64,000 bases of DNA from Acidobacteriota bacterium. GTDB taxonomy: Bacteria > Acidobacteriota > Terriglobia > UBA7540. The notes under the pieces were generated by a model. The model was not told the DNA's origin and did no database searches. It was given only the letters and a program-made list of their open reading frames with translations. Position 1 is the stretch's first letter. Every line of letters starts with the position of its first letter. Shown here in pieces: positions 44,050-52,725 of this stretch. Location of the stretch: contig JAMCXS010000028.1 in assembly GCA_023474345.1 (NCBI GenBank), forward strand, positions 1-64,000. The letters run 5' to 3'. The translations under genes and the position numbers were made by a program.

Positions 44050-44796
44050 TTGCGCTATCTCATCCTGAGCGATATTCATTCCAACCTCGAAGCGCTGGTG
44101 AAGTGCCTCAAGCTTGCTGAAGGCCGCTACGACCAAGTGCTTTGCTTGGGTGATCTGGTGGGCTACGGCCCCGATCCGAACGCGGTGATCGAGCGGGTCC
44201 GCCCTCTTGCCCGGATTATCGTACGCGGCAATCACGACAAGGCTTGTTGCGGTTTGATGGACCCGCAGGAGTTTAACCTTCTCGCGCGCCTGGCCGTGGA
44301 CTGGACGCGCGGCCGGCTTACTCCCGAGAACTTCGAATTCCTTTGCAACCTGCCGAACGGCCCGGTTTCGATCGACGGCTTCGAACTGGTCCATGGGTCC
44401 CCGGCTGACGAAGACGAGTACATCTTTGATTCGCTTGAAGTGATTCGGGCCTTTAGCACCGTGGCCTCGCCGCTGGTTTTCTTCGGTCATACTCACGTGC
44501 AAGGGGGATTCCTCCTCACTGCAAATCACCGGTTCCGGCCCATTCGGACATCCCCCGAAACGGATGACGAGCCTGTAAGCCTTCCTCTCGACGGAGGCGC
44601 ACGCTATCTGATCAATCCCGGCTCGGTCGGTCAGCCTCGCGACGGCGACTGGCGCGCCGGGTTTGCCATCTTTGACGCCGCTGCACGCCGCGTGGACTAT
44701 TATCGGACCCCTTACAACCTGGAAATTACCCAACGAAAAATGCGCCAGGAAGGCCTGCCGGAACCGCTGATTCGGCGGCTGGAAGCCGGCCATTAG
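44050..44796 (+). CDS. metallophosphoesterase (YfcE/MJ0936-type calcineurin-like)
   Basis: The ORF track begins at a TTG (44029) that overlaps the -10 box. The TTG at 44050 has GGAGG 5 bases upstream and starts the conserved RYLILSDIHSNLEAL, so I prefer it (248 residues). The dinuclear metal site is complete: LSDIHSN, LCLGDLVGYGPDP, VRGNHDKA, ELVHGSP and FFGHTHVQ, with INPGSVGQPRDGD completing the family pattern. Relatives are phosphodiesterases of broad or unknown substrate. It stands alone on the + strand among minus-strand genes. Confidence 0.88.
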   Translation: MRYLILSDIHSNLEALVKCLKLAEGRYDQVLCLGDLVGYGPDPNAVIERVRPLARIIVRGNHDKACCGLMDPQEFNLLARLAVDWTRGRLTPENFEFLCNLPNGPVSIDGFELVHGSPADEDEYIFDSLEVIRAFSTVASPLVFFGHTHVQGGFLLTANHRFRPIRTSPETDDEPVSLPLDGGARYLINPGSVGQPRDGDWRAGFAIFDAAARRVDYYRTPYNLEITQRKMRQEGLPEPLIRRLEAGH

Positions 44797-44830
44797 ACCA
44801 GGCGCCGAGCATCGGCCCGGCACTGGACTT

Positions 44831-44855
44831 GCCGCCCTAAAGGGCCGCGCTGCGC
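44831..44855. repeat. GTAGCG-type palindromic repeat (degenerate copy)
   Basis: GCCGCCCTAAAGGGCCGCGC lies between the convergent metallophosphoesterase and lipoprotein genes. It resembles the copy at 45444-45468 in its CGCCCT..AGGGC stem. It could also serve as a bidirectional transcription barrier. Confidence 0.35.
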
Positions 44856-44879
44856 GGATCCCGAGTATGACACTCGCGA

Positions 44880-45380
44880 TCAATGGTTTCCGCCCAGCGC
44901 CACGCGTGTTGGCGTGATTTGGGGCGGCGTTTGGTTCCAGTCCGCGGGAATATTATCGAACGAGACTTCAAAAGCGCGGGTCTCGCCGGGCTTCAAGGGA
45001 GGAGTACTTGTGTTGATGGGATCAGCTTTTTGCCGAAGGTCGACTTGTCCCATAAAATTCGAGAATGCCAAGTCTAGCTCAAGGTAGCGGACCATTTGAT
45101 TGCCTTTATTCGTGACGCGAGCGTGCAAGGTGACGACGGTCTGTTGCAGGAAATTTGTCGCGGCCGTCATCCGCGCGCTCGTGATCTCGATATTTTGAAG
45201 GTACGCTGCTTCCGCGGCCGTGGGTTTGGAGGTCTCCGTCGAACGCTGTGAGTTGCTGCAGCCAGCCAAGCTCAGCATGGCAAGGCTGACGGCTATTAGG
45301 CTTCTTTGAGGACGGTGGCAGATGCGGCGGGCAAGCAGGCTAAGGCGCCGGGCATCGTGCAGAGATTCAGAGTGCGTCAT
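44880..45380 (-). CDS. putative lipoprotein of unknown function
   Basis: The track start is 45413; the ATG at 45380 (MTHSESLHDARRLSLLARRI) is preferred. A long basic n-region leads into a hydrophobic core and the lipobox LSLAGC, so the mature protein is probably a lipid-anchored protein of about 120 residues. The mature part is a small beta-sandwich-like domain (VVTLHARVTNKGNQMVRYLE, LKPGETRAFEVSFDNIPADW) similar in pattern to FxLYD/DUF2393-type domains that describe properties of an attached chain; no catalytic motif is seen. I cannot assign a function. Confidence 0.6.
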   Translation of the reverse strand: MTHSESLHDARRLSLLARRICHRPQRSLIAVSLAMLSLAGCSNSQRSTETSKPTAAEAAYLQNIEITSARMTAATNFLQQTVVTLHARVTNKGNQMVRYLELDLAFSNFMGQVDLRQKADPINTSTPPLKPGETRAFEVSFDNIPADWNQTPPQITPTRVALGGNH

Positions 45381-45443
45381 GATTTTCTGCCATGGGCCCT
45401 CGGGGGCCGCCAAATGTAGTTCCCCGTGTATAGGTTTACATAC

Positions 45444-45468
45444 GTAGCGTCGCCCTTCAGGGCGGCAG
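45444..45468. repeat. GTAGCG-type palindromic repeat
   Basis: CGTAGCGTCGCCCTTCAGGGCGGC contains the hairpin CGCCC-TTCA-GGGCG and a flanking GTAGCG. It lies between the lipoprotein and the pmbA-like gene. Confidence 0.45.
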
Positions 45469-45486
45469 GTTCAAAGCCGCGCGGCG

Positions 45487-46842
45487 CTAAGCGCCGGCGA
45501 CTGTAAGGCCTTCTACCAACAGCGTGGGTGAATCGATGACGTGCCGGAACACAAGGTCCTGGCCGATCATTTCAATGTGATTCAGCATATCGCGCAAGTT
45601 GCCCGCGATTGTCACTTCTTCCACCGGGTAAGCCAATTCGCCATTTTCTATCCACATTCCGGCGGCGCCGCGCGAATAGTCTCCGGTAACGACGTTGACT
45701 CCAAAGCCGATCAGCTCCGTCACATAAAAACCTTCTTTGACGGAGCGAATCATTTCTTCCGGCGAGCAAGTGCCGGGAACCAGGTAGAAATTCTTGGGCC
45801 CGACGTTCGGCGCTCCGGCCAGTCCGCGCGCCGCGTTCCCCGTGGTTTTCAGGTTGAGCTTCCGCGCGGAGTAGCAATCCAGCAAGTAGCTCTTCAGCAC
45901 GCCGCGTTCGATCACGGGCGTGGCGGAGGAGGGAATTCCCTCGTCGTCAAAAGGCCGCGTTCCAAACCCGCCCGGCCGCAGGCCGTCATCTATGATGGTC
46001 ACGTTTTCACCGGCTACCGTCTGGCCCAGCTTCCCGGTAAGGAAAGAAGCATTCCGGTAGATTGCGTCTCCGCGCACGGCCCCGAAAACGTGGCCCAGCA
46101 GCGAGGAAGCTGTCTCGGGATCGAAAATCACCGGAACGTGGCTGGTGGCAACTTTCCGGGCCCCCAGGCGACGCAGCGCTCGTTCCGCCGCTTTGCGGCC
46201 TACTTCTTCCGGGGGATCGAGGGCCTGAATGCCTCGCGCAACCGAATACCAGTAATCGCGCTGCATTCCGCCGCCATCGTTCTGGGCAATCGGCACTACG
46301 GAAACGGCGCAGTACGAAGAGCGGTAGCTTCCCACAAACCCTGCGGAGCTTGCGTAGACTCTGGTTCCCACGCTTGACTCAAACGCCGCGCCTTCCGAGT
46401 TCTTGATGCGCGGATCGAACTTGAGCGCGGCCTCTTCCGCCCGGCGCGCATACCCGATCCGTTCTTCAGTGCCAAGCTCGGCGACGTCGGCGCAGTAGAG
46501 TTGAAGATCGCCCCTGTGCTGGCCGAGCAGCCCGGTTTCCGCCAGGCCGCTTGCGGGGTCTTCGGAAGTTTCGCGCGCCATAGCAATCGTGCGAGCCACC
46601 AGGTTTTCAAGCGAGGCCTGCGAAAAGTCGCTCGAAAACGCTGAGGCGCTGCGCTTCCCGTCGAACACGCGCAGGCCCAAGGCTTTCGCGGCTGCTTCCT
46701 TCAGCTTCTCAATTTTCCCCAGGCGCAAGGTGGTGGAGAATTCTTCGCCTTCGTGCACCACCGCGTCCGCTGCGGTTGCGCCGCTGCGGACCGCCCGGTC
46801 AACCAAATCCTTTCCGAGTTGTTCCAGGTTTAGTTCTGTCAT
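45487..46842 (-). CDS. pmbA: PmbA/TldE-like metallopeptidase subunit
   Basis: 451 residues of the TldD/PmbA family, non-catalytic partner type. Features are VHEGEEFSTTLRLGKIEKLK, LGLRVFDGKRSASAFSSDFS, VIFDPETASSLLGHVFGAVR, DDGLRPGGFGTRPFDDEGIP and the C-terminal GDYSRGAAGMWIENGELAYP. TldD and TldE/PmbA form a heterodimeric protease that trims unfolded peptides, including microcin B17 precursors and CcdA in E. coli. It lies 78 bp downstream of the tldD gene. The spacer holds a palindromic repeat. Confidence 0.92.
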   Translation of the reverse strand: MTELNLEQLGKDLVDRAVRSGATAADAVVHEGEEFSTTLRLGKIEKLKEAAAKALGLRVFDGKRSASAFSSDFSQASLENLVARTIAMARETSEDPASGLAETGLLGQHRGDLQLYCADVAELGTEERIGYARRAEEAALKFDPRIKNSEGAAFESSVGTRVYASSAGFVGSYRSSYCAVSVVPIAQNDGGGMQRDYWYSVARGIQALDPPEEVGRKAAERALRRLGARKVATSHVPVIFDPETASSLLGHVFGAVRGDAIYRNASFLTGKLGQTVAGENVTIIDDGLRPGGFGTRPFDDEGIPSSATPVIERGVLKSYLLDCYSARKLNLKTTGNAARGLAGAPNVGPKNFYLVPGTCSPEEMIRSVKEGFYVTELIGFGVNVVTGDYSRGAAGMWIENGELAYPVEEVTIAGNLRDMLNHIEMIGQDLVFRHVIDSPTLLVEGLTVAGA

Positions 46843-46871
46843 AGTGATCTATCGACGACGTCCTGACGCAC

Positions 46872-46915
46872 GGGCGGCCTTGTGCCGCCAAATGGCGAGG
46901 TAAGCTCGCCGCTAC
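46872..46915. repeat. GTAGCG-type palindromic repeat in the tldD-pmbA spacer
   Basis: GGGCGGCCTTGTGCCGCC and GGCGAGGTAAGCTCGCC are two consecutive small hairpins, followed by GCTAC (GTAGC on the other strand). The layout matches the copy at 49781-49837. Confidence 0.5.
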
Positions 46916-46920
46916 TTTCC

Positions 46921-48375
46921 TTATGTGAACGACTGCAGGGCGCGCGGGGCCGTGCCTCCCACCGTCAGCCGGCTGATTTTGATCGTCGGAACGCCCACGC
47001 CCACGGGTACGCTCTGGCCGTCCTTGCCGCAGGTCCCGATGCCGGGATCGAGCTCCAGATTATTTCCAACCGCGGTGACGTTGGTCAGCACGGTGGGGCC
47101 GTCTCCGATCAGCGTGGCGCCCCGAATCGGCGCAGTGATCCGGCCGTCTTCGATCAGGTAAGCCTCGGAAGCGGAAAACACGAATTTGCCGCTTGTGATG
47201 TCCACCTGTCCTCCGCCGAACTGCACGGCGTAGAGGCCGCGCTTGACGGAGCGGATAATTTCTTCAGGATCGTCCTGCCCCGCCAGCATGTACGTGTTGG
47301 TCATGCGCGGCATGGGGATGTGTTCGTAGCTTTGGCGGCGGCCGTTGCCGGTGCGCGTGGCTTTCATCAGATCGGCGCTGACTTTGTCCTGCAGGTAGCC
47401 GCGCAGGATGCCGTTTTCGATCAGCACGGTCTTCTGGGTTGGCTGCCCTTCGTCATCCACGTTCAGCGAGCCGCGCCGCGCGGGAATGGTTCCATCGTCA
47501 ACCACCGTGCACAATGGCGACGCTACCTGTTTGCCGATTTTGCCCGTGAAGGCGGAAATGCCCTTGCGGTTGAAGTCGGCTTCCAGGCCATGCCCGACCG
47601 CTTCGTGGAGCAGGATGCCCGGCCAGCCCGGTCCGAGCACTACTTCCATCTCGCCCGCCGGAGCGTCTTTGGCGCCAAGCTGCACGATGGCCTGCCGGGC
47701 GGCTTCGCGCGCAAAGTGCTCAGGGTCTTTTTCTCCCTGAAAGAACTCCAGCCCGACCCGCCCGCCTCCGCCGTGCGAGCCCGATTGCCGTTTTTCATCC
47801 TCCTGCGCAATCACGAAGACGTTGAGCCGCACCAGGGGCTGGAAATCCGTGACGATCCGGCCGTCTGAGCCTGCCAGCAAGACGTGCCGCACCTGGTCCG
47901 CGTAACTGACCCTGACCTGGGCAATGCGCGGATCGTAGCCGCGCGCGGCCACGTCAGCCCGGCGCACCAGTTCCAGTTTGTCCCGGAGAGCCCGGTCGGT
48001 CGAGGGTGAGGCAACCGGGTATAGGTTGTTAGGCGAATGGAGCGTGGAAAGCCCCACAGTTGAAACGCTGGCCGGACCGCTGGCGATCCGCGCCGCTATT
48101 TTGGCAGCTTTCAGAATCTTTTCCGGCTCCAGGTCGTCCGTGTAAGCGTAGCCGGTTTGATCACCCGCCACCACCCGCACGCCGCAGCCCATCGAGATGC
48201 CTTCCATCGCCATTTTTACCAGCGACTCATCAACCAGAAGGGAAGAGGATGTGGTGTGTTCGAAATAAAGATCCGCGTAATCGCCGCCGTCGGAGAGCGC
48301 CTGGGCGAGATATCGCTCAAGGTCTGCCGGGGTCAGGCCATAGCGGTCGAAAAAATACCGGTCATTTTCAGCCAT
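46921..48375 (-). CDS. tldD: TldD metalloprotease subunit
   Basis: 484 residues, the catalytic partner of PmbA/TldE. The zinc site HExxxH is seen in GILLHEAVGHGLEADFNRKG, followed by GDGPTVLTNVTAVGNNLELD and the conserved PGIGTCGKDGQSVPVGVGVP, where the Cys is a further metal ligand in the family. The N-terminus has the family's LYFEHTTSSSLLVDESLVK and GISMGCGVRVVAGDQTGYAY. It is upstream of pmbA on the same strand, so both subunits are probably co-expressed. I see no RiPP precursor peptide or modifying enzymes near by, so a housekeeping role is likelier than peptide maturation. Confidence 0.95.
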   Translation of the reverse strand: MAENDRYFFDRYGLTPADLERYLAQALSDGGDYADLYFEHTTSSSLLVDESLVKMAMEGISMGCGVRVVAGDQTGYAYTDDLEPEKILKAAKIAARIASGPASVSTVGLSTLHSPNNLYPVASPSTDRALRDKLELVRRADVAARGYDPRIAQVRVSYADQVRHVLLAGSDGRIVTDFQPLVRLNVFVIAQEDEKRQSGSHGGGGRVGLEFFQGEKDPEHFAREAARQAIVQLGAKDAPAGEMEVVLGPGWPGILLHEAVGHGLEADFNRKGISAFTGKIGKQVASPLCTVVDDGTIPARRGSLNVDDEGQPTQKTVLIENGILRGYLQDKVSADLMKATRTGNGRRQSYEHIPMPRMTNTYMLAGQDDPEEIIRSVKRGLYAVQFGGGQVDITSGKFVFSASEAYLIEDGRITAPIRGATLIGDGPTVLTNVTAVGNNLELDPGIGTCGKDGQSVPVGVGVPTIKISRLTVGGTAPRALQSFT

Positions 48376-48916
48376 AACTTTTTGCCTGGAATGGGACGCT
48401 CGCGGGTGGGCATCAAGCGCCGCGGGCCAGCCACCTAAATTTCCAACCTAACATAGCCCATCAGGAGTGTCAATTTCCCGGCAACTGGCCGCGGAGAATG
48501 GAACCGCTGCCATCCTGAGCGCCTGAAGGCATCACATCATGCTTATAATAGGCTAGATACTTTTCGGTTCGTCTCCGGTTCGTTTTCGGTTCGTTTTTGC
48601 CCCATCCTTTGTTTTCAACAACTTGGCTAGCTTCGTTTTAGCTTCGTTTTCGGTTCGTTTTGCCTGTTTTCCCCACATCGATCCTGTGTTTTCAATAACT
48701 TCCCCGCTTCGTTTGGTCAAAAAAAGAATTCTTTTTTTTCGTGTTTTCGCCCTGCCGAACTTCGAAACAGGCGTTTGAGCCCTTTTTTGAACGTGTTGCG
48801 GCCGCACTTCTGCTCATTTCCCTTTCCTAGCGCTCGCAGGGTCCATACCCTGCAAAGCTAAAGTGGAGACTAGCACACTAGGCCCATTTTGTCAAGACAA
48901 TTTTGCGCGAGGAGGG
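48376..48916. other. gene-free region with repeats
   Basis: 541 bp between tldD and the DUF4126 gene. It holds the 11-bp tandem repeats and, near its right end, the palindrome TTGTC-AA-GACAA at about 48892-48903. The 84-residue lysine- and threonine-rich ORF at 48553-48807 is a product of the repeats and is not called. Confidence 0.5.
48563..48660. repeat. two blocks of 11-bp tandem repeats, TTCGGTTCGTT
   Basis: Three tandem 11-mers (TTCGGTTCGTC, TCCGGTTCGTT, TTCGGTTCGTT) occupy 48563-48595. A second block of three (TAGCTTCGTTT twice, TCGGTTCGTTT) occupies 48628-48660. Each block is followed by a related tail ending GTTTTCAACAACTT or GTTTTCAATAACTT, so there is also a higher-order duplication with a period of about 65 bp; a decayed third block (CGCTTCGTTTGGTC) follows. 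The 11-base unit shifts reading frame at each copy, which argues against a coding role. Confidence 0.6.
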
Positions 48917-49519
48917 TTAACCGCTGCGCAAGATACGCACGAACCGCCCGGCAGCGCCGCGGAATGCGCGATAGAGCTTCATGGTTAGATAAAACGCGGC
49001 CGCCAACAATGCTGTGACGATGATGATTGATATCACAGGATGCGCTGCCGCCAGCCAGGCCAGTAGCGCCGTCAGGCCGTCTTCCCCCAGGCTCACAGCC
49101 GAAGTGCTGAAGGGCTCCGGGCTGGCCTCAATCGGCGTTCGCAAGGCCATCTTGGCGCTGTGGGAAGAGAGCGCGACCGCACCGCCGAGCAACGCGGCCA
49201 GAACACGCCACTGGGGCGGCGCGGAGCTAAACGCGCCGTAGGACAGCAGCGCAGCGGCCGGAGGACGGACAAACGTGTGGAATGCGTTCCAGGCGCTGCC
49301 TACGTACGGCACCTTGTCCATCAAGAATTCCGCCGCGCACAGCACTAAGGCAACGGCGATGACTATGGGATTGGCTAACACACTAAGAGAGCCGGGAAGG
49401 CGAACGATCCCAAAATGCTGGAGCAAACCCAGCACGGCGACGGTCGCGTAGAGCCTCAACCCGGAAGCGTACGACGCCCCCATCGCCAATCCTAAGGTCT
49501 GCACAATCGCCGAGGACAT
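48917..49519 (-). CDS. DUF4126 family integral membrane protein
   Basis: 200 residues with about five hydrophobic segments and the DUF4126 pattern: GLAMGASYASGLRLYATVAV, FLMDKVPYVGSAWNAFHTFV, FVRPPAAALLSYG and SHSAKMALRTPIEASPEPFS. The family is widespread and of unknown function. It stands alone on the minus strand; a GAG-type ribosome-binding site lies just before the ATG. No partner gene is evident. Confidence 0.82.
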   Translation of the reverse strand: MSSAIVQTLGLAMGASYASGLRLYATVAVLGLLQHFGIVRLPGSLSVLANPIVIAVALVLCAAEFLMDKVPYVGSAWNAFHTFVRPPAAALLSYGAFSSAPPQWRVLAALLGGAVALSSHSAKMALRTPIEASPEPFSTSAVSLGEDGLTALLAWLAAAHPVISIIIVTALLAAAFYLTMKLYRAFRGAAGRFVRILRSG

Positions 49520-49845
49520 GACTCTCCTGCCCGGGCACTCAGTTTATAGGAGCAGGGTACTCCGCCGGGCCTCTCGCGTCAACTTTAGCGGGTAACGGTT
49601 CGGGGCCGAGATTCTTCATTACATCTGTGCCTGCAAGCCAGATGGCGATGGGACGTGATGCGTGACTAGCGCCGCATAAGGCCATGCGTATTGAAGGGCG
49701 CTGTCAGGGGCCATGGCGTCACGGTCCGGTTTTTTCTGTGCCAGAACCGGGCGGTGACGACGCTGCGACTCAGCCAAGATGCCGGCGATCATAGATCGCC
49801 GCTACAACGAGCGGGCGGTGAGGAGGCCGCCGCTACAGAAGGCTT
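49520..49845. other. intergenic region carrying a palindromic repeat
   Basis: 326 bp with no ORF of interest. The right half holds the GTAGCG-type repeat; nothing else was recognised. Confidence 0.4.
49781..49837. repeat. GTAGCG-type palindromic repeat, two hairpins
   Basis: GCCGGCGATCATAGATCGCC followed by GCTACA, then GGGCGGTGAGGAGGCCGCC followed by GCTACAG. Each half is a hairpin ending in GCCGCTACA (TGTAGCGGC on the other strand). This is the best-formed member of a small family of intergenic repeats in the window. Confidence 0.6.
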
Positions 49846-50283
49846 TCACTTGATGTAATAGCCGATCACGCGCCACGTGCCGTTTTTATCCAGGACGTCG
49901 GTGACGGTCTCGATGGCCGAGGTTTTGTTTGTAAACGAGGTTTCAAACTGCATCACGACGTATTGGCCGTTGGGAGCGCCCGGCAGCGAGGTCTTATATT
50001 CCGCGGTCTTCAAGCGCCGGGAAACCAGCTTGCCGAGAGGCTTCCTGAACGCCTCCAACGACCGCACCAGCTTTTCCTCGGTGACGGCGTTACGGAGATA
50101 TGTGCCGGCGTCCTTCCAGCTCTCGGCGTATTTGCCTTGATCTACAAGGCTCAGCCATTTCTCCGCGGCCGTCACTGCCGCTTTGTCCTTGTCATTGTTG
50201 TTCGTGTTCTTGTTCTGCGCCATGCCTGCCGCGGGAGCAAGCATCACGCATATCGCGATCAAACATCCAACTTTTCTGAGCAT
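49846..50283 (-). CDS. DUF4019-like secreted protein
   Basis: The track start at 50370 includes 29 unlikely residues; the ATG at 50283 has GAGGAG 4 bases upstream and opens a signal peptide (MLRKVGCLIAICVMLAPAAG), giving 145 residues. The mature domain matches DUF4019: AAEKWLSLVDQGKYAESWKD, FRKPLGKLVSRRLKTAEYKT, GAPNGQYVVMQFETSF and a final GTWRVIGYYIK. The fold is likely NTF2-like; the function is unknown. It is 92 bp downstream of the carboxyltransferase start region on the same strand, without obvious linkage. Confidence 0.8.
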   Translation of the reverse strand: MLRKVGCLIAICVMLAPAAGMAQNKNTNNNDKDKAAVTAAEKWLSLVDQGKYAESWKDAGTYLRNAVTEEKLVRSLEAFRKPLGKLVSRRLKTAEYKTSLPGAPNGQYVVMQFETSFTNKTSAIETVTDVLDKNGTWRVIGYYIK

Positions 50284-50375
50284 ATTCTCCTCGCCTAAGT
50301 GCATTATCAGGAATCCCATTGCGGCCTCGGGGCTAAGGGGAAGCATAGCGCCGGCGGGTTCCGGGCGCAATGGGC

Positions 50376-51926
50376 TTACAGCGGAATATTGCCGTGCTTT
50401 TTTGGGGGGCTGGTATCGACTTTGTTTTCGAGCATGCGGAGGGCCTGGATCAGCCGGGGACGAGTGTCGCGGGGGGCGATAACAGCATCCACGTAACCGC
50501 GCTCGGCGGCAATGTAAGGGTTGGCGAAGCGGTCGCGGAATTCCTGCACTTTTTCGCGGCGGACGTTTTCCGGGTCCTTGGCGGCCTGTAACTCGCGCCG
50601 GTAGACGATATTGACCGCTCCTTCCGGCCCCATGACGGCAATCTCGGCGGTGGGATAAGCGAAATTGACATCCGTGCGGATGTGCTTAGAGGCCATGACG
50701 CAGTAGGCTCCGCCGTAAGCCTTGCGGGTGATCACGGTGAGCTTTGGCACGGTGGCTTCCGCAAAAGCAAAGAGGAGCTTGGCGCCGTGGCGGATGATGC
50801 CGCCGAATTCCTGCTGGGTGCCGGGAAGGAATCCCGGGACATCTTCAAAGGTGATGAGCGGAATGTTGAAGGCGTCGCAGAAGCGCACAAAGCGCGCGCC
50901 CTTGACCGAAGCGTTGATATCCAGGCAGCCCGCCAGCACGGCCGGCTGGTTGGCCACGATGCCGACGCTGAAGCCGCCCAGGCGCGCAAAGCCCACGACG
51001 ATGTTCTTGGCAAACTGCTCGTGAACTTCCAGGAAGTAGCCTTCATCCACAACGCGGCGAATGAGGTCTTTGATGTCGTAAGGCTGGTCGGATTCCGGCG
51101 GGACCAGACGGTCCAGCTCTGGGTCGCGACGCTCGGGGGAATCAGCGGACTCCGCGAAGGGCGGATCCTCACGGTTGTTCTGTGGCATGAAAGAAAGCAG
51201 TTCACGCACCAGCGCCAGGCATTCCGCATCGTCGCGGGTGGAGAAATGCGCCACGCCACTGGTGGCGTTGTGTGTGGCCGGGCCGCCCAGGTCTTCCTTG
51301 GTGACGTTCTCATGCATGACGGTGCGGATGACGTCGGGCCCGGTGACAAACATGTAACTGGATTTTTCCACCATCAGGACAAAATCCGTGATGGCGGGAG
51401 AATAGACCGCTCCTCCGGCGCAGGGGCCAAGCACGGCGGAAATTTGCGGCACCACGCCGGAAGCCAGCGTGTTGCGCAGGAAAATGTCCGCATAGCCGGC
51501 AAGCGAAGCCACGCCTTCCTGGATGCGCGCTCCGCCGGAATCATTGAGGCCGATAATGGGGGAGCCGACTTTGAGCGCCAATTCCATGATTTTACATATC
51601 TTGCCGGCATTGGCCTCACTCAGCGAGCCGCCGAAGACGGTGAAGTCCTGCGCAAAAGCGTACGCCAGGCGCCGATTGATAAGCCCGTACCCGGTGACCA
51701 CGCCGTCGCCGGGAATGCGCTGCTTGGCCATGCCGAAATCCCGGCAATTGTGCTCGACGAACTCGCCGACCTCCTGGAAGCTGCCTTCGTCGAAAAGCAG
51801 GTCAAGACGCTCGCGGGCGGAGAGCTTGCCTTCCGCGTGCTGGCGCGCTCGGCGCTCCTCACCGCCGCCCGCTACCGCACGGGCGTGACGCCGGCGAAGC
51901 TCTTCGAGTTTTTCGTCAAGAGTCAT
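50376..51926 (-). CDS. pccB: acyl-CoA carboxylase beta (carboxyltransferase) subunit, propionyl-CoA type
   Basis: 516 residues, full length for the PccB/MmdA-type carboxyltransferase: two crotonase-like halves. Conserved stretches are [80 protein letters not shown] and, in the second half, [20 protein letters not shown] and [15 protein letters not shown]. The ending [10 protein letters not shown] is typical. It transfers carboxylate from carboxybiotin to propionyl-CoA or a similar acyl-CoA. No biotin-carboxylase/biotin-carrier subunit or methylmalonyl-CoA mutase is adjacent, so its partner is encoded elsewhere. Confidence 0.93.
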   Translation of the reverse strand: MTLDEKLEELRRRHARAVAGGGEERRARQHAEGKLSARERLDLLFDEGSFQEVGEFVEHNCRDFGMAKQRIPGDGVVTGYGLINRRLAYAFAQDFTVFGGSLSEANAGKICKIMELALKVGSPIIGLNDSGGARIQEGVASLAGYADIFLRNTLASGVVPQISAVLGPCAGGAVYSPAITDFVLMVEKSSYMFVTGPDVIRTVMHENVTKEDLGGPATHNATSGVAHFSTRDDAECLALVRELLSFMPQNNREDPPFAESADSPERRDPELDRLVPPESDQPYDIKDLIRRVVDEGYFLEVHEQFAKNIVVGFARLGGFSVGIVANQPAVLAGCLDINASVKGARFVRFCDAFNIPLITFEDVPGFLPGTQQEFGGIIRHGAKLLFAFAEATVPKLTVITRKAYGGAYCVMASKHIRTDVNFAYPTAEIAVMGPEGAVNIVYRRELQAAKDPENVRREKVQEFRDRFANPYIAAERGYVDAVIAPRDTRPRLIQALRMLENKVDTSPPKKHGNIPL

Positions 51927-51959
51927 AGGAAAAGCTCACTGGCGGAGAACATGCTTGTT

Positions 51960-52418
51960 TCAAGGCTTCTCCGCAACTTCAGCGGAGAGGGATGGCGCGG
52001 CAGTTCCCGCGGGCTTGACGTCCGGCAGCCCGGACCACTCTTCAGAGATGATGATGGAATTGCCGGGACGCTTCATCTCATACTTGACGATGACCTCCTG
52101 GCCTACCGCGCGACTGGCCAGCGCGGCAACTGCCGGCAGCGGCGCCACATCCTGGGCGACTTCATAGGTAACGCCCGCCACGTCGTACTGATAAACCAGC
52201 AGAACCGCGGAGGCGTTCTGGCCCTCCGGCTCTACCAGGCTGATAATCTCACCGGTCGCGATGCGCCCGGTCCGACTTAGGGAAAAACGCCGCAAGCGTT
52301 CCAGCTCAGCCGGATCTTTTCGCCGCCGCAACTTCAGATAAACCAGCGTGCCCGCGCCTGCAAGCACTCCCGCCGCGCCCGCAACCACACCAATCGTGAG
52401 AGACGACCATTCTCTCAA
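51960..52418 (-). CDS. small membrane-anchored protein, DUF3592-like
   Basis: 152 residues: a transmembrane helix at about 8-28 (IGVVAGAAGVLAGAGTLVYL), a basic stretch KLRRRKDP, then a beta-rich domain (GRIATGEIISLVEPEG, LVYQYDVAGVTYEVAQDVAP, GQEVIVKYEMKRPGNSIIIS) of the DUF3592 pattern. No catalytic residues are recognisable. It ends 33 bp before the start of the carboxyltransferase gene and may be co-transcribed with it, but there is no known functional link. Confidence 0.6.
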   Translation of the reverse strand: MREWSSLTIGVVAGAAGVLAGAGTLVYLKLRRRKDPAELERLRRFSLSRTGRIATGEIISLVEPEGQNASAVLLVYQYDVAGVTYEVAQDVAPLPAVAALASRAVGQEVIVKYEMKRPGNSIIISEEWSGLPDVKPAGTAAPSLSAEVAEKP

Positions 52419-52725
52419 CGGAGGCCTGCCTTTTTCCGGCTCTTACGCGCGGCCGCCAAGTTGAACTCCCTGCCGACTCGTCTGGGGACATTTTTCATGG
52501 TTTCGGCGGCATTATACCATTTCACGCGCCGCGTGGGCATCGCAACCTCGTGGCGTGACCAAATAGTCTGGACCAATGACACACAGCGCGCGGAACTGCA
52601 GTTGATTCCGCCGATCAAGCTGGCTCAGTAGTTTTGCTCCGTCGTCAATCAGTTTCCGGCGGGCATGACACACGAGGCGTCCTCATGATATAGCCGCAAG
52701 GGGATTTACGATACGGTTGCACCCA
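52419..52725. other. intergenic region
   Basis: 307 bp between the DUF3592-like gene and the GH92 gene. The 67-residue ORF at 52415-52618 overlaps the gene start and has no motif. No terminator with a U-tract was seen after the GH92 gene. Confidence 0.35.

Noticed and set aside
46882-47868. Long ORFs antisense to tldD, pccB, mutL and the RND genes
   Set aside because: Shadows of GC-rich coding regions in other frames; they show no domains and no start signals.
45487-48375. TldD/PmbA pair as part of a RiPP maturation system
   Set aside because: No precursor peptide, YcaO, radical-SAM or exporter gene near by; the pair is common as housekeeping.
48553-48807. 84-residue Lys/Thr-rich minus-strand ORF
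   Set aside because: Arises from 11-bp repeats that shift frame at each copy, so it is unlikely to be selected as protein.
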